Shown: in pieces, positions 47,301-57,570 of the stretch | Layout: each line of letters opens with the position of its first letter | How positions within the stretch are numbered: position 1 is the stretch's first letter | Origin: Gnetum montanum | Lineage: Eukaryota > Streptophyta > Gnetopsida > Gnetales > Gnetaceae | Assembly (NCBI GenBank): GCA_015680685.1 | Contig: MNCI01023346.1 | Span: forward strand, 42,816-100,385 | Direction of reading: 5' to 3' | Length of the DNA stretch: 57,570 nucleotides | The notes under the pieces: model-generated | Database searches by the model: none | The model's input: the letters and a program-made list of their open reading frames with translations, nothing else | Told to the model about the DNA's origin: nothing | Translations under genes and position numbers: made by a program

Positions 47301-50300
47301 TATATAATGCAAACAGCAGCTCAAGGATATAGCTACAAAAGAATGCCAATATGATATGATAATTGCTACCTCTTGATGTTCACTATGCACCAAAGATGCA
47401 ATACAAATGTAAAGACAGCTAAACTTAGAATCATATTCATAGCCTTCTACTTCAGCTACAAGAAAATTAACTCTACCAATTTACCTCAGCAATCTTAAAT
47501 TATGCACAAACAAACATAATCAGCCATATGAAAAGTTAAACTCTAAGAAAACATATTATTCATGAAACAAATAAATTGCAATTGAAATATAAGAACAATA
47601 TAACTGCCAAGGAACCATCTGCATGTTTATTTTCTATATTAGTACAAAAGATACAATATCTATGATTCAGCAAAAGGGGAAAAAATCAGAAACTAGAAAG
47701 TCAGCATTAATAAACATGCCAGCAAACACAAAAATCATATGGAACAATAATTCACATGTCAAATTATCAAAACTCTTAATGGAGCCAACAACAATCAACA
47801 AACCATAATGAATAATGATAATAAATAACTGGATTGCTTTTTCTAATATTTGGTTCTTATATTATCATATATGCTCTTATTATCAGTGAATCCATTATAG
47901 GCCATGCTACTTTTAGTTTGTTTACGCTAATGAATAAATGAATTCTGATTTTCTAATCAACAACCGCCATAAGTTTTGAACAGAACCTTAGAATAAGTTC
48001 TAATGCTCCTCAAGCATAATTTCTAATTCTCTAGTATTCCATTAGCAATGAAAGGTAAGTAAAATGAATCATGTCTAACTGGCACAAAACACCATATTCA
48101 GATTTTAGTTTTAACCAATGCTGATTTTCTGAAATTAAAGGAAACCATGAAAAAACAAAAAGCTGCTGTAACAATCTATGTAAGATTCCTCTCATACAAT
48201 GTACAGATCTGTAATGATTTGATTAAAAAATCAAATTCTAATTTCCTCAAACCATAAATTATATCTGACATTATTCATTAACAAATCTGATGAACCAAAA
48301 AGTTGGCCACAAGAAACATACTAAAAATCAAAGCATAGTAGCAACCTCACAAATAATACAACACTTCAGCTTCATCTCTACCCAACATTCTGTTTATTCA
48401 TTCCATTAATAGATGCTAAATCAGCTGACAATACATTCCTAGTACCTGTAGCCTCAGTAATACACTACACATCAGCAAACTCATATTAGTCACAAAAAAG
48501 AATCATTCAACCAATCACCAATACATCTTAGATCCTAAGCCAACAATAAATTTGCAAGAATCCAACCATTGCCTCACACATCAAATTGTGATTTTATGCT
48601 AGCACAACTCATGGCCCAAATAATTTGTAAAGTATTCAAAAAAATACGTAGCATGTATACATAAAATAACATAGAACCAATGCATGCAAGAAGTGGAATT
48701 CATTAAACAAGTCATGAGCACATCAACAACACTCACATCCATTACAATCATCAAATCATTGATAGCTCTACAAATTGCTATCAAACCACACACATCATTA
48801 CAACAAAGCACACTCACAAACACTGCCACAACCATCAAAGATGAAAACCTTAAAAAAAGTGGGCTGTAACAAGATGTAAATTTCACCTTAATCTCCTTGA
48901 CCATATCATCAATATGATGATAATGTACTTCTTGCTTCAATGCTATCTTGGCAATCTCACATCGCTCCCAAAGTTTGATTATGGAAGTTGCCAATCCCTG
49001 AAGATTCTTTCCCTTCCCTATAGAAGGGCAGATCCTGTTAGCATAGGTTTCAAAATTTATATAAATCATAAAGGAAAAAGATATAATGAGGTATATAACA
49101 AATTGTGAAAGCAAATGCAAATTAATCATTACTTAAGGCAAAGTGAGGGGGCACTGATTGTGCAAGTCTCCTAAGGCATGTAACCTCGTCATTGGTCAAT
49201 TTGGCGTTCAACCCATATGGAAGAAGCCTAGGAGGCTTCTCATATCCAGGAACAACTGGTGGTAGCAAGTCAGCGTCCACTGGCAACGGATAAGGTCCCC
49301 ACCAATCATCATATCGAGGACCCAACCCCTCTAGCATTTTATCAAGTTCAATTTCATGAGGTGCTTCAACATTGTCAGGTGCAGAATCTGCTTTAATAAG
49401 TGCATCAACTACATAAGCTACTTGATTGCAATAAATGTTCAATTTGAGAAAATGTGAATGGAATTATTATTTTCATAAGAATGATGGTTAACTACACCAC
49501 CTTGATTTCTTAGAATCTCATTATAAGGAGGTTCATAATTTTTTCCTCTGTATAAAATAATGCTACTTCCAGCCCTCCAAATAACATGTCCTTTAGTTTG
49601 AATCTGCTTAAAAGAAAACAAGGAAAAACCAGTAATAATCATATTGATATTGAAAAATGAAATAAGGATTGATAGCTGAAGCATGGAATGAATTAAAATC
49701 TAAAAATTTTCATAGAAATGACAGTCTCTGCAGAAACATGATTTTGACCAATAGCACTTGGGATCAAATTTAAAGCAAGAAGAATACTGTCATTAAAAAA
49801 CAATAGAATACGTGGATTTTTGACTGGATTGTTGGAAATAGAACATGTGAAACAATTATGCAAGAAAAAAAATGTAAATTGAGCTGTCAATTTTGTAGGT
49901 GAGATGCTAACACCTGGCTGACAATATGTATGTGTTAGTGTGTTGCTCCGAGTAACTCCTATGTATGTAATAGTAGCTCAGATAATATGCTGGAAACACA
50001 GTTCTAATCCAAAGTTTATTTAAGATGCACATAATTATTACATTAAACATCACTAATCGCAGGTGTATTCTGCAAGCGATGTAAAACAATCCAAAGTAAC
50101 AGATACATTTTCAAAACTAGATATCATGCTAACAGAAAGATTACCCTATTAAGTCTCCAAAGATAGGTATAATCGAAACCAGCAGGCATATCATGAATAT
50201 GAAAGATGTAAAGGAATCACATTGAAAGTATTCCCACTTAAAGGAAGGACTATTGAGTATTATTTTAGTCTAGGCTGACAGGAAACTATAGAATAACATA

Positions 50301-52915
50301 AATCAACAATGAAGACTTTCTAATTGGGAAAAAGCAACAAGTCCGTATTAGTGGTGGAGAAGCAGAAAAGTTTCTCTATGAAAGCTTTTGTTTGTTTCAA
50401 TGGATAACTGTTTTTTTAAGTCTGAGTCATATTTTGTCCTATAATGAATTGTAAGAGATTATGTCCGTTATTTGATGTGATTTTGTGCCCAACACACAGG
50501 GCAAATGCCCATGTCATGCATCATAATGTCCTCATTTTAGTAATCCCAGGAATCAAATTCATAGCCAATTTGCAACTATAGAAACTGATTTCTTGGTTAT
50601 GCCCAACGTTCTAAATCTGGTAAGCCAAAGCATATGACTTGCTGGTTAAGGTGTATGACTTGCAAGTCCAGGTTTGGTCCCAATGGGTTACTGCTAGGTA
50701 TTGATTATGTTTTCAACACAGTTTCCAAAAAATGGCTCAATTGTTCTTTAATAAACACTATGTTGAGTTAATAAAAGACTCTATGGAACTACAAATTTTA
50801 TAACAATTGAATTAAGTTAAAATTTGCAAAATTCAGTACCAATTCTGAACTCAGAATGCTGATATCAGCAGTTCAGAATGATGACATCAGCAATTCAAAA
50901 TCAGAACCAGGGACATGTAGCATGCCAGATTCAAGAGTGTCCAGAAAATGGAATTTTGGGGCCTATGAAATTGGGACCAATAAAAGGCATAACAATGTTA
51001 TCACAAGGTTCAAAATGGAACCAGGGTTAGAATGGAAGAAAGTTATTTAAAAAAAAAAACAAACAAAACATGGCAGGATGCTAAGACCAAAACAAAATAA
51101 AAACCGTTTAACTCTGGTATAACAACAGAAAAGTAGATGGCCTTTTAAGCATGATATATACGGTAAGGATTTGACATATGCTGTAAGCATAATATTTCAA
51201 AGTTTTCGATAAGTGAAAGAATCTAGAGAAGTCTTGTTGTATTTTATTATGGCATTGGATATTCTTGTAATTTTGGCAGACGAAAATCTAAGTATTCACA
51301 CTTTTTCAAAGAATAAAATTTGCATATGATAAATGATATATGTGGTGTTTAGTAGGTTGGGTAAGACTCTCAATTTGTAAGCTCCAAGTCAAGGGTTCAA
51401 TTGAGCAATGCCGAGTTATAAAACTTTAATTTGACTATATATCTTGGATGTACCTATATTACAATTATTTCAGCATTCCAACACCCCTAATCTGAATAGA
51501 GTCACAAAGCTTTGCACACTGGTGCAGTCTACACAAACCCTGGCAGGAATTTCTTTCTTTCTTTCCTCTGATTTTGCCTTTTTTTCTTCTTTTTTTTGTT
51601 TTATTTTGTTTTTATTTTATTTTATGTTTTGGTTTTGTATTGTAAGAGAAGGATCTATAATTAAATTATATCAGAAGGGAAGTGAAAAATGCAGGAAGGA
51701 AGTTTTTACGGAAAAAAAGTTCTTTGTATAAAGAGAATTTTCTGAATAAGATCTCCATATATATATTATCCTCTTATTGTAAAATGAGCATTCCATAACT
51801 AAGCCTAACTTTTTTGAACAAGTAAGCTGAATTTATACATCTAAGACTTGCATCTCAAATCTGTTCTAGGTTCGGTTTATTCCACTATCTGCTTGTACTT
51901 TCTACACTAAACATTAAAAAATAACAACTTTAGGTACACATACTTTCAAAAACACAGGTTCATTATATTTCTAGAGTAAATCTTAATGGTGAGAGTTTTG
52001 AGTTGGAAAATTCAGGTCACAGATTGGATTCTATCAAGCACCACTGAGTTTTGGGTTTAATACATCCAAGAGGGTCTCAGTTAATTTAAGTAAAAATTTT
52101 CAGAAAGCACAAGGAAGGAAAAGTGAAATTGAAATAACATAAGGAATTCTAGAACTGGTTAGTTAATAGATCAAGAGGTCCTACTGCATGACAGTGAAAA
52201 AAAATTGCATGCAAGTGAAAAGAAAAATTTCACTTGTCAGGTACTGGTAAAAAAAAGTTAGAAAATGAACTTATGAAAAAGTGGAATTGAAATAACATAA
52301 CATGGTAGACTAAACCCAAAAAACCTCGAGAAGACGATGAATCCTCTTCATGTTGGAACGATAGAAACTATCAACACATTTGATCTTTATAACCTCCGAG
52401 TTAGACCACATCTGATGAACTCCCTCCACAAATCCCTCGGAAATTCCGGCTCTGCCCAATTTCATGGTTGGACTTTGTGTTATTCCCAGGGTTATCAATC
52501 TCTTCATCTCCTTTTCCTCGGGCAAACCAATAGCTGACATTCTATCATCTTCACTCCACCCGATTTCCTGCAGCGTGTCTCCCACTGGTTTACGACTCAG
52601 ATGTTTTGGGTTGGGCAGAAAGATCTCCCCAGCATTTCCTTTTCCTCCTACAACTTCGGTTTCTTCTTCTTCGGCTTCTTCTGCAGAAGGAAAATACCCT
52701 TTCCTAACTAAAGATTTATAGATGGTTGCGATTAAGCTATTGCTGTTTGATTGTTGGCACCGGCACTGTGTTGCATATTTGGGGTGAGAAGGAAAACGAA
52801 CAACTGGATGAGAATATAAACACGATATTCGATTTGAATGCACGGGCTTTATAGCACTAGTCGACATTCTTTGTCTATTTCTATGCAAGCAGAAGCAGCT
52901 CCTACTTGCAGCCAT
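44384..52915 (-). CDS. CFM2: CRM-domain chloroplast intron-splicing factor, CFM2-like (four CRM domains)
   Basis: Eleven exons (- strand): 52915-52325, 49603-49501, 49387-49133, 49017-48887, 46787-46440, 46298-46160, 46055-45760, 45454-45320, 45189-44967, 44823-44693, 44563-44384. Phases agree at every junction; total 2532 bases, 843 residues. The N-terminus (MAASRSCFC, Ser/Arg-rich) fits a chloroplast transit peptide. CRM1 has [10 protein letters not shown] and [17 protein letters not shown]2 [17 protein letters not shown] and [12 protein letters not shown]3 [17 protein letters not shown] and [14 protein letters not shown]4 [13 protein letters not shown] and VILYRGW. CRM3 keeps the GxxG loop (GRRG); CRM4 has GKNN. 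Arabidopsis CFM2, also with four CRM domains, helps splice chloroplast group II introns and the trnL group I intron. Splice sites GTTTTT (exon 1), GTGCTG (exon 5) and GTTCTT (exon 7) are weak. The start was chosen for GCCATGGC; the frame stays open upstream to 53179. Confidence 0.88.
44693..45189 (-). CDS. CFM2: CFM2-like exons 9 and 10 (CRM4)
   Basis: Exon 45189-44967 ends at RPVHFHMG and exon 44823-44693 continues [41 protein letters not shown]. The donor is GG/GTAATC and the acceptor ACACAG. This forms most of the fourth CRM domain, which the last exon completes with [20 protein letters not shown]. Confidence 0.85.
46788..48886 (-). other. CFM2-like intron 4 (2.1 kb)
   Basis: The donor AAG/GTGAAA at 48886 and acceptor CTGCAG ending at 46788 bound it. 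Inside is AT-rich DNA with no recognised gene. The words AGAGCTAACACCCAAAGCC near 47130 also occur near 8725 in the NPH3 intron, so both introns carry a piece of the same dispersed repeat. Confidence 0.7.
50617..50712 (+). repeat. tRNA-like SINE fragment in CFM2-like intron 1
   Basis: TTGCTGGTTAAGGTGTATGAC (box-A-like) and CAGGTTTGGTCCC (box-B-like) lie about 35 bases apart. No tail could be defined. Confidence 0.4.
51338..51490 (+). repeat. SINE family S copy in CFM2-like intron 1
   Basis: The head is TTTAGTAGGTTGGGTAAGAC with box B CAAGGGTTCAATTGAG. The tail is TATATCTTGGATGTACCTAT, ATTACAATTATTTCAGCATT, CCAACACCCC. It is the longest well-preserved copy besides 25169-25305 and is inserted antisense to the host gene. 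Confidence 0.7.
52325..52915 (-). CDS. CFM2: CFM2-like exon 1 (transit peptide and start of CRM1)
   Basis: This is 197 codons. After the presumed transit peptide and an acidic stretch ([12 protein letters not shown]) comes [14 protein letters not shown] and [10 protein letters not shown], a motif order typical before CRM1 in CFM2/CFM3 proteins, then [28 protein letters not shown] and VIKIKC. It ends MKRIHRLLE, which in the family is followed by a (T)GG.VIWR segment; this is supplied by the exon at 49603. The intron between is 2.7 kb and holds SINE pieces. Confidence 0.88.
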
Positions 52916-53794
52916 GGCTTGCATTGTACCATGCAGCGAGTGCTTCCTTGATTTCTTCCTTTCAGATAAAATAAGATATAGCGTGCTGTGGAGGAGTCGT
53001 CGCATGGGGAACCTAAAACCCATTAACTCGCAATTAGATAAGGCTGCATCTATTCTGTGGCAACTCTGGTTAGAGTTTTTACCTGACGTTGCTGCCAAAA
53101 GTACCAGCTTGGGCAGCACTGTCTTTAAAAACACAAAGAAGGTAACCATCGTAAAATTTGCAGCAAGCTTGTCCATCAATGAAGGGGGTCTTTTTGTTAA
53201 TTATTATTATTATTTTATTTAATAGATAAACGCAAACGGACATAGGGCTTGGCAGCATGACCCTGCTAGCAAGGTAGACCAAACAAGCGTCTCACCTCCG
53301 TTTCTGCATGTTTTTACGTCTGATTAATATTCCAAGTAATAGTGGGAGAGAGCAGCAGAAGCAAGGCAAGGTTTAGTATTCTCATTAAGATGAAAGAATC
53401 TACAAACCTTCCTTCGGATCTGAGGCAGCAGAAAAGAAGTATGAGTCTCATCAAAAGGTCTTCATTATAGTTGAAAAAGGTGCTTAATTTCAAGCCTCAA
53501 ACGAAGTCTCAGATTCAATCACATTTTGATGCTTTGGAAATGTCTTTCGTTTTGAGTCTATCTACCTTCTATGCCTAGGATTATGAGTAGAGTTTTTCTT
53601 TAGCATCCGTGGAATGGATTTGGAAAAGCACATTAGTCAATGGCACTCTTATTACTATTGTCAATTTGATTAATGAGTTGCTAAGGTTTGATGATTTTGG
53701 GCTAACAAATTATGGGTGAAAACTCTCTTGGTGATATCTTTCCAAATATTGTTTTCGTTGTGTCCAAGAGGGTTTTTTGCTTGATATTACTTGG
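52916..53794. other. Upstream region of the CFM2-like gene
   Basis: It should hold the 5' UTR and promoter of the - strand gene. The reading frame of exon 1 remains open for 88 codons upstream (to 53179), so a longer N-terminus or a 5' UTR intron cannot be excluded. No clear TATA box was identified. Nothing else was recognised up to the solo LTR. Confidence 0.5.
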
Positions 53795-54726
53795 TGATGA
53801 AGTGTCATTAAGTTAATGCGTCAACTGGGCCACGTATACGCGGCCGCGTATATGCGGCCACGTATACGCGGCCGCGTATATGCGGCCACGTCGACACGGT
53901 CCCGTTGCCGTAGCCTCCCTACGTTGACATGGCCCCATTTACGCTGCCGCCTATCTCGACCTATAAATAAAAGGGCCTTCCGCCGCATTTAGGCATCTTT
54001 CAGTTAGTTGTAGCAAAGCTCTTGCAATTTGTTCCTGCAGGAGATAGAATATTTTCCAAATGCCCGCACCAGGTGTAAGAAAAGTGATCGGCTCTTTATT
54101 CAAGCGTTGATGTATCTAAGCCCATTGGCATGACGACAATAAAGACAAACTATTCAAGCATTCCTTGCAGCATTTGGACTTAGCTATTTTATGCATTCAA
54201 TAGTGTAAGATGTTTATGCTTTGTTAATTACTTAAGTTTCTATTATTGTTATCTTGATCGCTATCGCTTATTCGTAGTTCGTAAAGGCCATAAGTACGAT
54301 CCTCTCGAACGTAAATCAAACACTTGGTAAGCCCAGTGACGCTTAACGCCTGGTCACCCAGAAGTGTTAGGAGATGCTCAGAACATGTTCGGAAGATGGG
54401 ACCAAATACTTATGCTAGGAATAGTTAGAATACAAGTTAGGATAATTAGAGATTAGATAATAGTTTATTTCTTACTTTTTATACCTTAATTAGCCGTCAA
54501 AAGATATGCAAAAAGCTATAAAAATCATTAGCCTTAATCTCACTTAACCATTGTAATTAGAACATCACAAGTGAGATTAGGAAGACAACAACCATTCTAA
54601 CCCAAGGGTTTCACTAGTTAGAGCCTGGTGTATGTCAAGTGCTTACAATCTATGGAATTCGACCGAGTCGCGTATGAACGCCCGTGATTCATATGGTTGG
54701 GCGTAGGGGTACCTAGCCGCTCATCA
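53795..54726 (+). mobile_element. Solo LTR (LTR family A) with perfect target duplication
   Basis: It starts TGATGAAG, ends CTCATCA, is 932 bases long and is flanked on both sides by CTTGG (53790-53794 and 54727-54731). No internal region is present, so it arose by recombination between two LTRs. It contains a TATA box (CTATAAATA near 53961) preceded by a pair of GC-rich palindromic repeats. Confidence 0.88.
53829..53891. repeat. 28-bp tandem palindromic repeat in the LTR promoter
   Basis: Two units (53829-53856 and 53857-53884) plus a partial third. Each contains TATACGCGGCCGCGTATA, a perfect 18-base palindrome (53835-53852 and 53863-53880). It lies about 70-130 bases upstream of the LTR TATA box. 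Confidence 0.93.
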
Positions 54727-55249
54727 CTTGGGGATTCTAACGTTCTGTTGAAAAAGAAAATGCACAAGGCAAACATGACACTAGCTACTTCTATCATATC
54801 TTTTATCATTTTCTACAGTCTTGTAGGAAATGGTTGGAGCTATGATCACTTGCTCCCACAGTAAGCTTTGGTGCTTTATTTCTTGCTTGCAAGAGTCAAG
54901 TTGGATTTTAGCTATACTATCTATAGGGACATCATGGCAAAGCACTCCAAAGACCAAACCTTTGAGCATCCATTGTTGATTTGCCTTTCTATTAGCAATA
55001 CCATCCATGGCAAAAAGGGGATAGCTAAGTATGGAGAGAAGCAAGGTGTTCATGGATGAGTAATTGGACTTCTACACCATAGGACACCAAGCCTTACTTA
55101 TCCAAATGTAGATTAGTTGGAGATCAACTTTGTTCCACCTAGAATAAGGCTTTGTAAGTCTTTGTCAAGACCTTTGGCAAAATAGATTGCAACTTATCCA
55201 AGTTAAGCACACAAGTTGATAGGCTTAATAAGAGGCACTCATAGCCTAA

Positions 55250-55630
55250 CACCTCTCAATAGGAGGAGCTTCCCCCATTTTAGATAAGAAGCTTATTGGA
55301 ACATCCACATGGTTATTCGAAGAGTACATTCCTCATGCACATGCTTTCGATGTGGGACCATCCAAAGGTTATGATTCAAGCAAAGTAGAGGACTTCAATG
55401 ATGAGATTACACTAGTAGGTGGGACACATTAGCAAGGGGAGCAACATGGTTATGGGGATCAACTTGGGTCACATGTTTTTCAACATAAGGCACATGTTGA
55501 GGGGGAGTTATCTTCCAAAATGCAAAGGACTTTTGATGACCCTTTCATCTAGGATGTAATGGAAAGCATCTTTGGTCCACCAATCTTTATCAACAATGTC
55601 ATTCTCTCAATTGATCCCATTTCTTGTTAG
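55250..55630 (+). pseudogene. Unidentified degenerate ORF
   Basis: A 127-codon frame has only two internal TAG codons. It encodes LIGTSTWLFEEYIPHAHAFD, VGPSKGYDSSKVEDFNDEI, HVFQHKAHVEGELSSK and DVMESIFGPPIFINN. I do not recognise a family. It lies between two LTRs of family A in opposite orientations. A retroelement or host pseudogene fragment are both possible. Confidence 0.35.
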
Positions 55631-55692
55631 TTTGTAGGATAGTCATCAAGATTCAAAGAGAAGCTTCAACTTTAGCAACATCAAACAGTTGT

Positions 55693-56506
55693 TGATGAGT
55701 GACGAGGTACCCCTACACTCAACCATATGAATACAAGCGTTACATGCATGATCTGGTTGAACTCCGCAGACAAACTAGTTGTGGCATCGAGACAGTTAGC
55801 CTTAGGTCGCAGTTCGCTGTCTTCCCACCTAGACTAGTATTAGCTTTGTCACGTATGGTTTAGTCCAGAGTGAGGTGTATGATGGGTTTCTAATCTAATG
55901 CTACTCCTGAAGGCAATGGAAACTAATATTATCCAAGCTAAGAGAGAAAGGGTAAGAGAATCTAAACTAGCCTAAGTGCGATGACCATCCATTCCTTGAA
56001 TATCCTTACACACCTTGGACTTCGTGCATGACTACCACTGGGATTACCAAGCGCAAATCCTAGGTACGCTACTAGGTTACCAAGTAGTCACACTTAAATG
56101 CTCATAACCAAGTCGTACTCATTCCACGTTTTACATGAGTTTAAGGGTGAGAGAGATTAACTAGCAAAGTAGTAAATAACAATTAATTAAATGATTAAGC
56201 TAAGTAAATGCTACAATGATGAAGTAATCTCGATCTTTATTTCCAGTCATGTGCATGTCCAAGTACGTCACACTCGAACAAGGATGTCATACGATTACAA
56301 TCATCACACTACAGGCATACACTGGGAAATAATTCTAACTCTAAGAAGGAAAAACTGTAAGAGTTTTGGTAAGAAACTAAGAACCGACTCTTAAAACTCA
56401 TCTGTCTACCTCTTATTTATAGATGAGGATATAGGCCGTGATATCGCGTATGCGATATCGCGGGTTGGGCTGCGATATCGTGGTCGTCCCAAATGATGAC
56501 TCATCA
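55693..56506 (-). mobile_element. 3' LTR of an LTR retrotransposon (LTR family A)
   Basis: The 814-base block has perfect 8-base inverted ends TGATGAGT and ACTCATCA. Read on the - strand it begins right after a G-rich tract (ATGGGGGTA at 56507-56515), as expected for a polypurine tract before a 3' LTR. A TATA-like CTATAAATAAGAGG (near 56410-56423) and GCGATATCGC palindromes lie upstream of it, the same layout as the solo LTR at 53795. The body of the element continues to the right beyond 57570. Confidence 0.82.
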
Positions 56507-56670
56507 TACCCCCATGACTGAATGAAAACTCGTCCTCAAGTTATAGTGATTACACAGTGTATAGGTATGGGATTATTAGATGGGAAAATGGGATTACGCC
56601 GTAGTGTGAAATGAAAACAAAACAAAGACACAACACACAGAATGTGCTACAACTACAAAAATTCTGGAAC

Positions 56671-57570
56671 TCATGTAGTTTCAGGTGGTGGTGGCTCCTC
56701 CATTGGTGCTTTCCCTTGGTCTTGTGCTCTAGGCTTTGAGACTTGATGGTGCTAAAGTATGGCCTGGAGCTTCTCCTCTTCGGTCCGAGGGTCTTATGCC
56801 ATCCATGCTAATGTTCCAATGTTTGACAGAGTTGACACTTCCCACGGGCAGGGTAGTTGCAGGAACATTTGATTGGCCTTAACATACCAGGCTGCAAATA
56901 CCTGTTGTTCCTCCTCATAGGCTCTGGCTTTATCCTTGTACTCTTGAAAATCTGCTAGTCGTCGAGCCAAATCTATTGCGACACCTTTTTGGCTTTGGTA
57001 GCTTGTCTTTACCACCTCAAGTTCAGAATTTGCAACTTTTAGTTTTTCCAACAGCTTCTTGCATTCCGCAAATTTTGCTTCATATTTAACATAGGTGGTT
57101 GCTACCTGCTTCTCGAGCTTTGTCCTTGGGTGCCCTGCTATTAACATGGCAAGGTTGGCATACCTTAGATTTGCCAACTCCATGTATTCTATTAGATCTT
57201 GAATTTGCAGGTCCCGGCTCTTAACTTCCGCTTTGTGGACAAAGGCATATGTGTCCAATATGGCCTGCCAATCAGTGTGTTGAGCACTAATAGCATTGAT
57301 GTGGGCCTTGGCCATATGGATCTCCTTCTCCAGGATCTATTTGTACATCCCCACCTAATCTTGGAAGTGCTCCTTCAGCTTCTCATGTCATTTAGCCTCA
57401 TTTTGCCACGTGCTTATTTCAATAGCTATCTTTTGACGAATTGCGCGTACCTCCTCCATTGAGAGGGTTCGATTCTCCCTGGCTAAACGACTTATGTCTT
57501 GGTTGATCCAAATGAATTGTTCTCGCAATTGATGAAAGTGTTCCTCGAGAACATTCTTTTTCTTTTCCAC
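56671..57570 (-). pseudogene. Coiled-coil ORF at the 3' end of the LTR element, broken by five stops
   Basis: One continuous frame runs from the window edge (57570) to TGA at 56673-56671. It encodes long heptad-rich helices (LEEHFHQLREQF, CKKLLEKLKVANSELEVVKT, AIDLARRLADFQEYKDKARA), then LPCPWEVSTLSNIGTLAWMA and a proline-rich tail (EEPPPPETT). Internal stops are TGA, TAG, TAG, TAA and TAG, each one C-to-T change from CGA, CAG or CAA. It lies in sense with its element and about 155 bases before the polypurine tract, where no standard gene of LTR elements lies. No family was recognised. Confidence 0.65.

Noticed and set aside
48599-49129. 176-residue - strand ORF as an independent gene
   Set aside because: Only its middle part (exon 49017-48887 of the CFM2-like gene) is conserved; the ends are translated intron.
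53835-53880. CRISPR-like or phage-type repeats
   Set aside because: The repeats are adjacent with no spacers, inside a plant LTR promoter.

Overview
The window is plant nuclear DNA. It is AT-rich, its genes are split by GT-AG introns, and most of its length is decayed transposable elements. Two host genes are recognisable: an NPH3/BTB phototropism-type protein on the + strand (coding exons seen 4487-5861 and 18806-19432) and a four-CRM-domain chloroplast intron-splicing factor of the CFM2 type on the - strand (11 exons, 52915 down to 44384). Very long introns, many old eroded retroelements and wide gene spacing fit a large-genome seed plant such as a gymnosperm. That is inference; no species can be named from the sequence.

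Layout. 1-295 is the right end of an LTR. 296-4486 is the upstream and 5' intron region of the NPH3 gene, with LINE and SINE scraps. 4487-19432 is the NPH3 gene, whose 12.9-kb intron (5862-18805) holds a LINE 3' end, SINE-like pieces, duplications and two tandem copia-type elements without a recognisable reverse transcriptase. 19433-26271 is intergenic, with microsatellite, SINE and LINE scraps. 26272-44159 is one complete but dead Ty3/gypsy element of 17.9 kb with LTRs of about 1.82 kb. 44384-52915 is the CFM2-like gene. 53795-54726 is a solo LTR with a perfect 5-bp target duplication. 55693-57570 is the 3' end of another LTR element on the - strand, with a degenerate coiled-coil ORF.

The most unusual object is inside the gypsy element. 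Between protease (ends 32173) and reverse transcriptase (starts 36942), where these domains are normally close together, sits about 4.2 kb carrying a gene on the opposite strand. It has its own TATA box (36427-36420), an ATG about 100 bases downstream and a chain of exons with good splice sites; four successive exon ends (34582, 33444, 33117, 32846) are all phase 1. One exon resembles an NIF/FCP1-type phosphatase domain, a later one resembles plant transposon-associated or plant-mobile-domain proteins, and the last ones are acidic or coiled-coil. It looks like a host-derived or transposon-associated multi-exon gene captured in antisense by a Tat-lineage element, now broken by stops. The lineage call rests on the second, archaeal-type RNase H domain. 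The element's own enzymes have also lost catalytic residues, mostly by changes that read as G-to-A, and its LTRs differ almost only by transitions, so it is old and methylation-eroded.

The gypsy element landed about 220 bp beyond the CFM2-like stop codon, so it may have replaced or supplied that gene's 3' end. All domain names come from recognising motifs by eye; no database search was possible.
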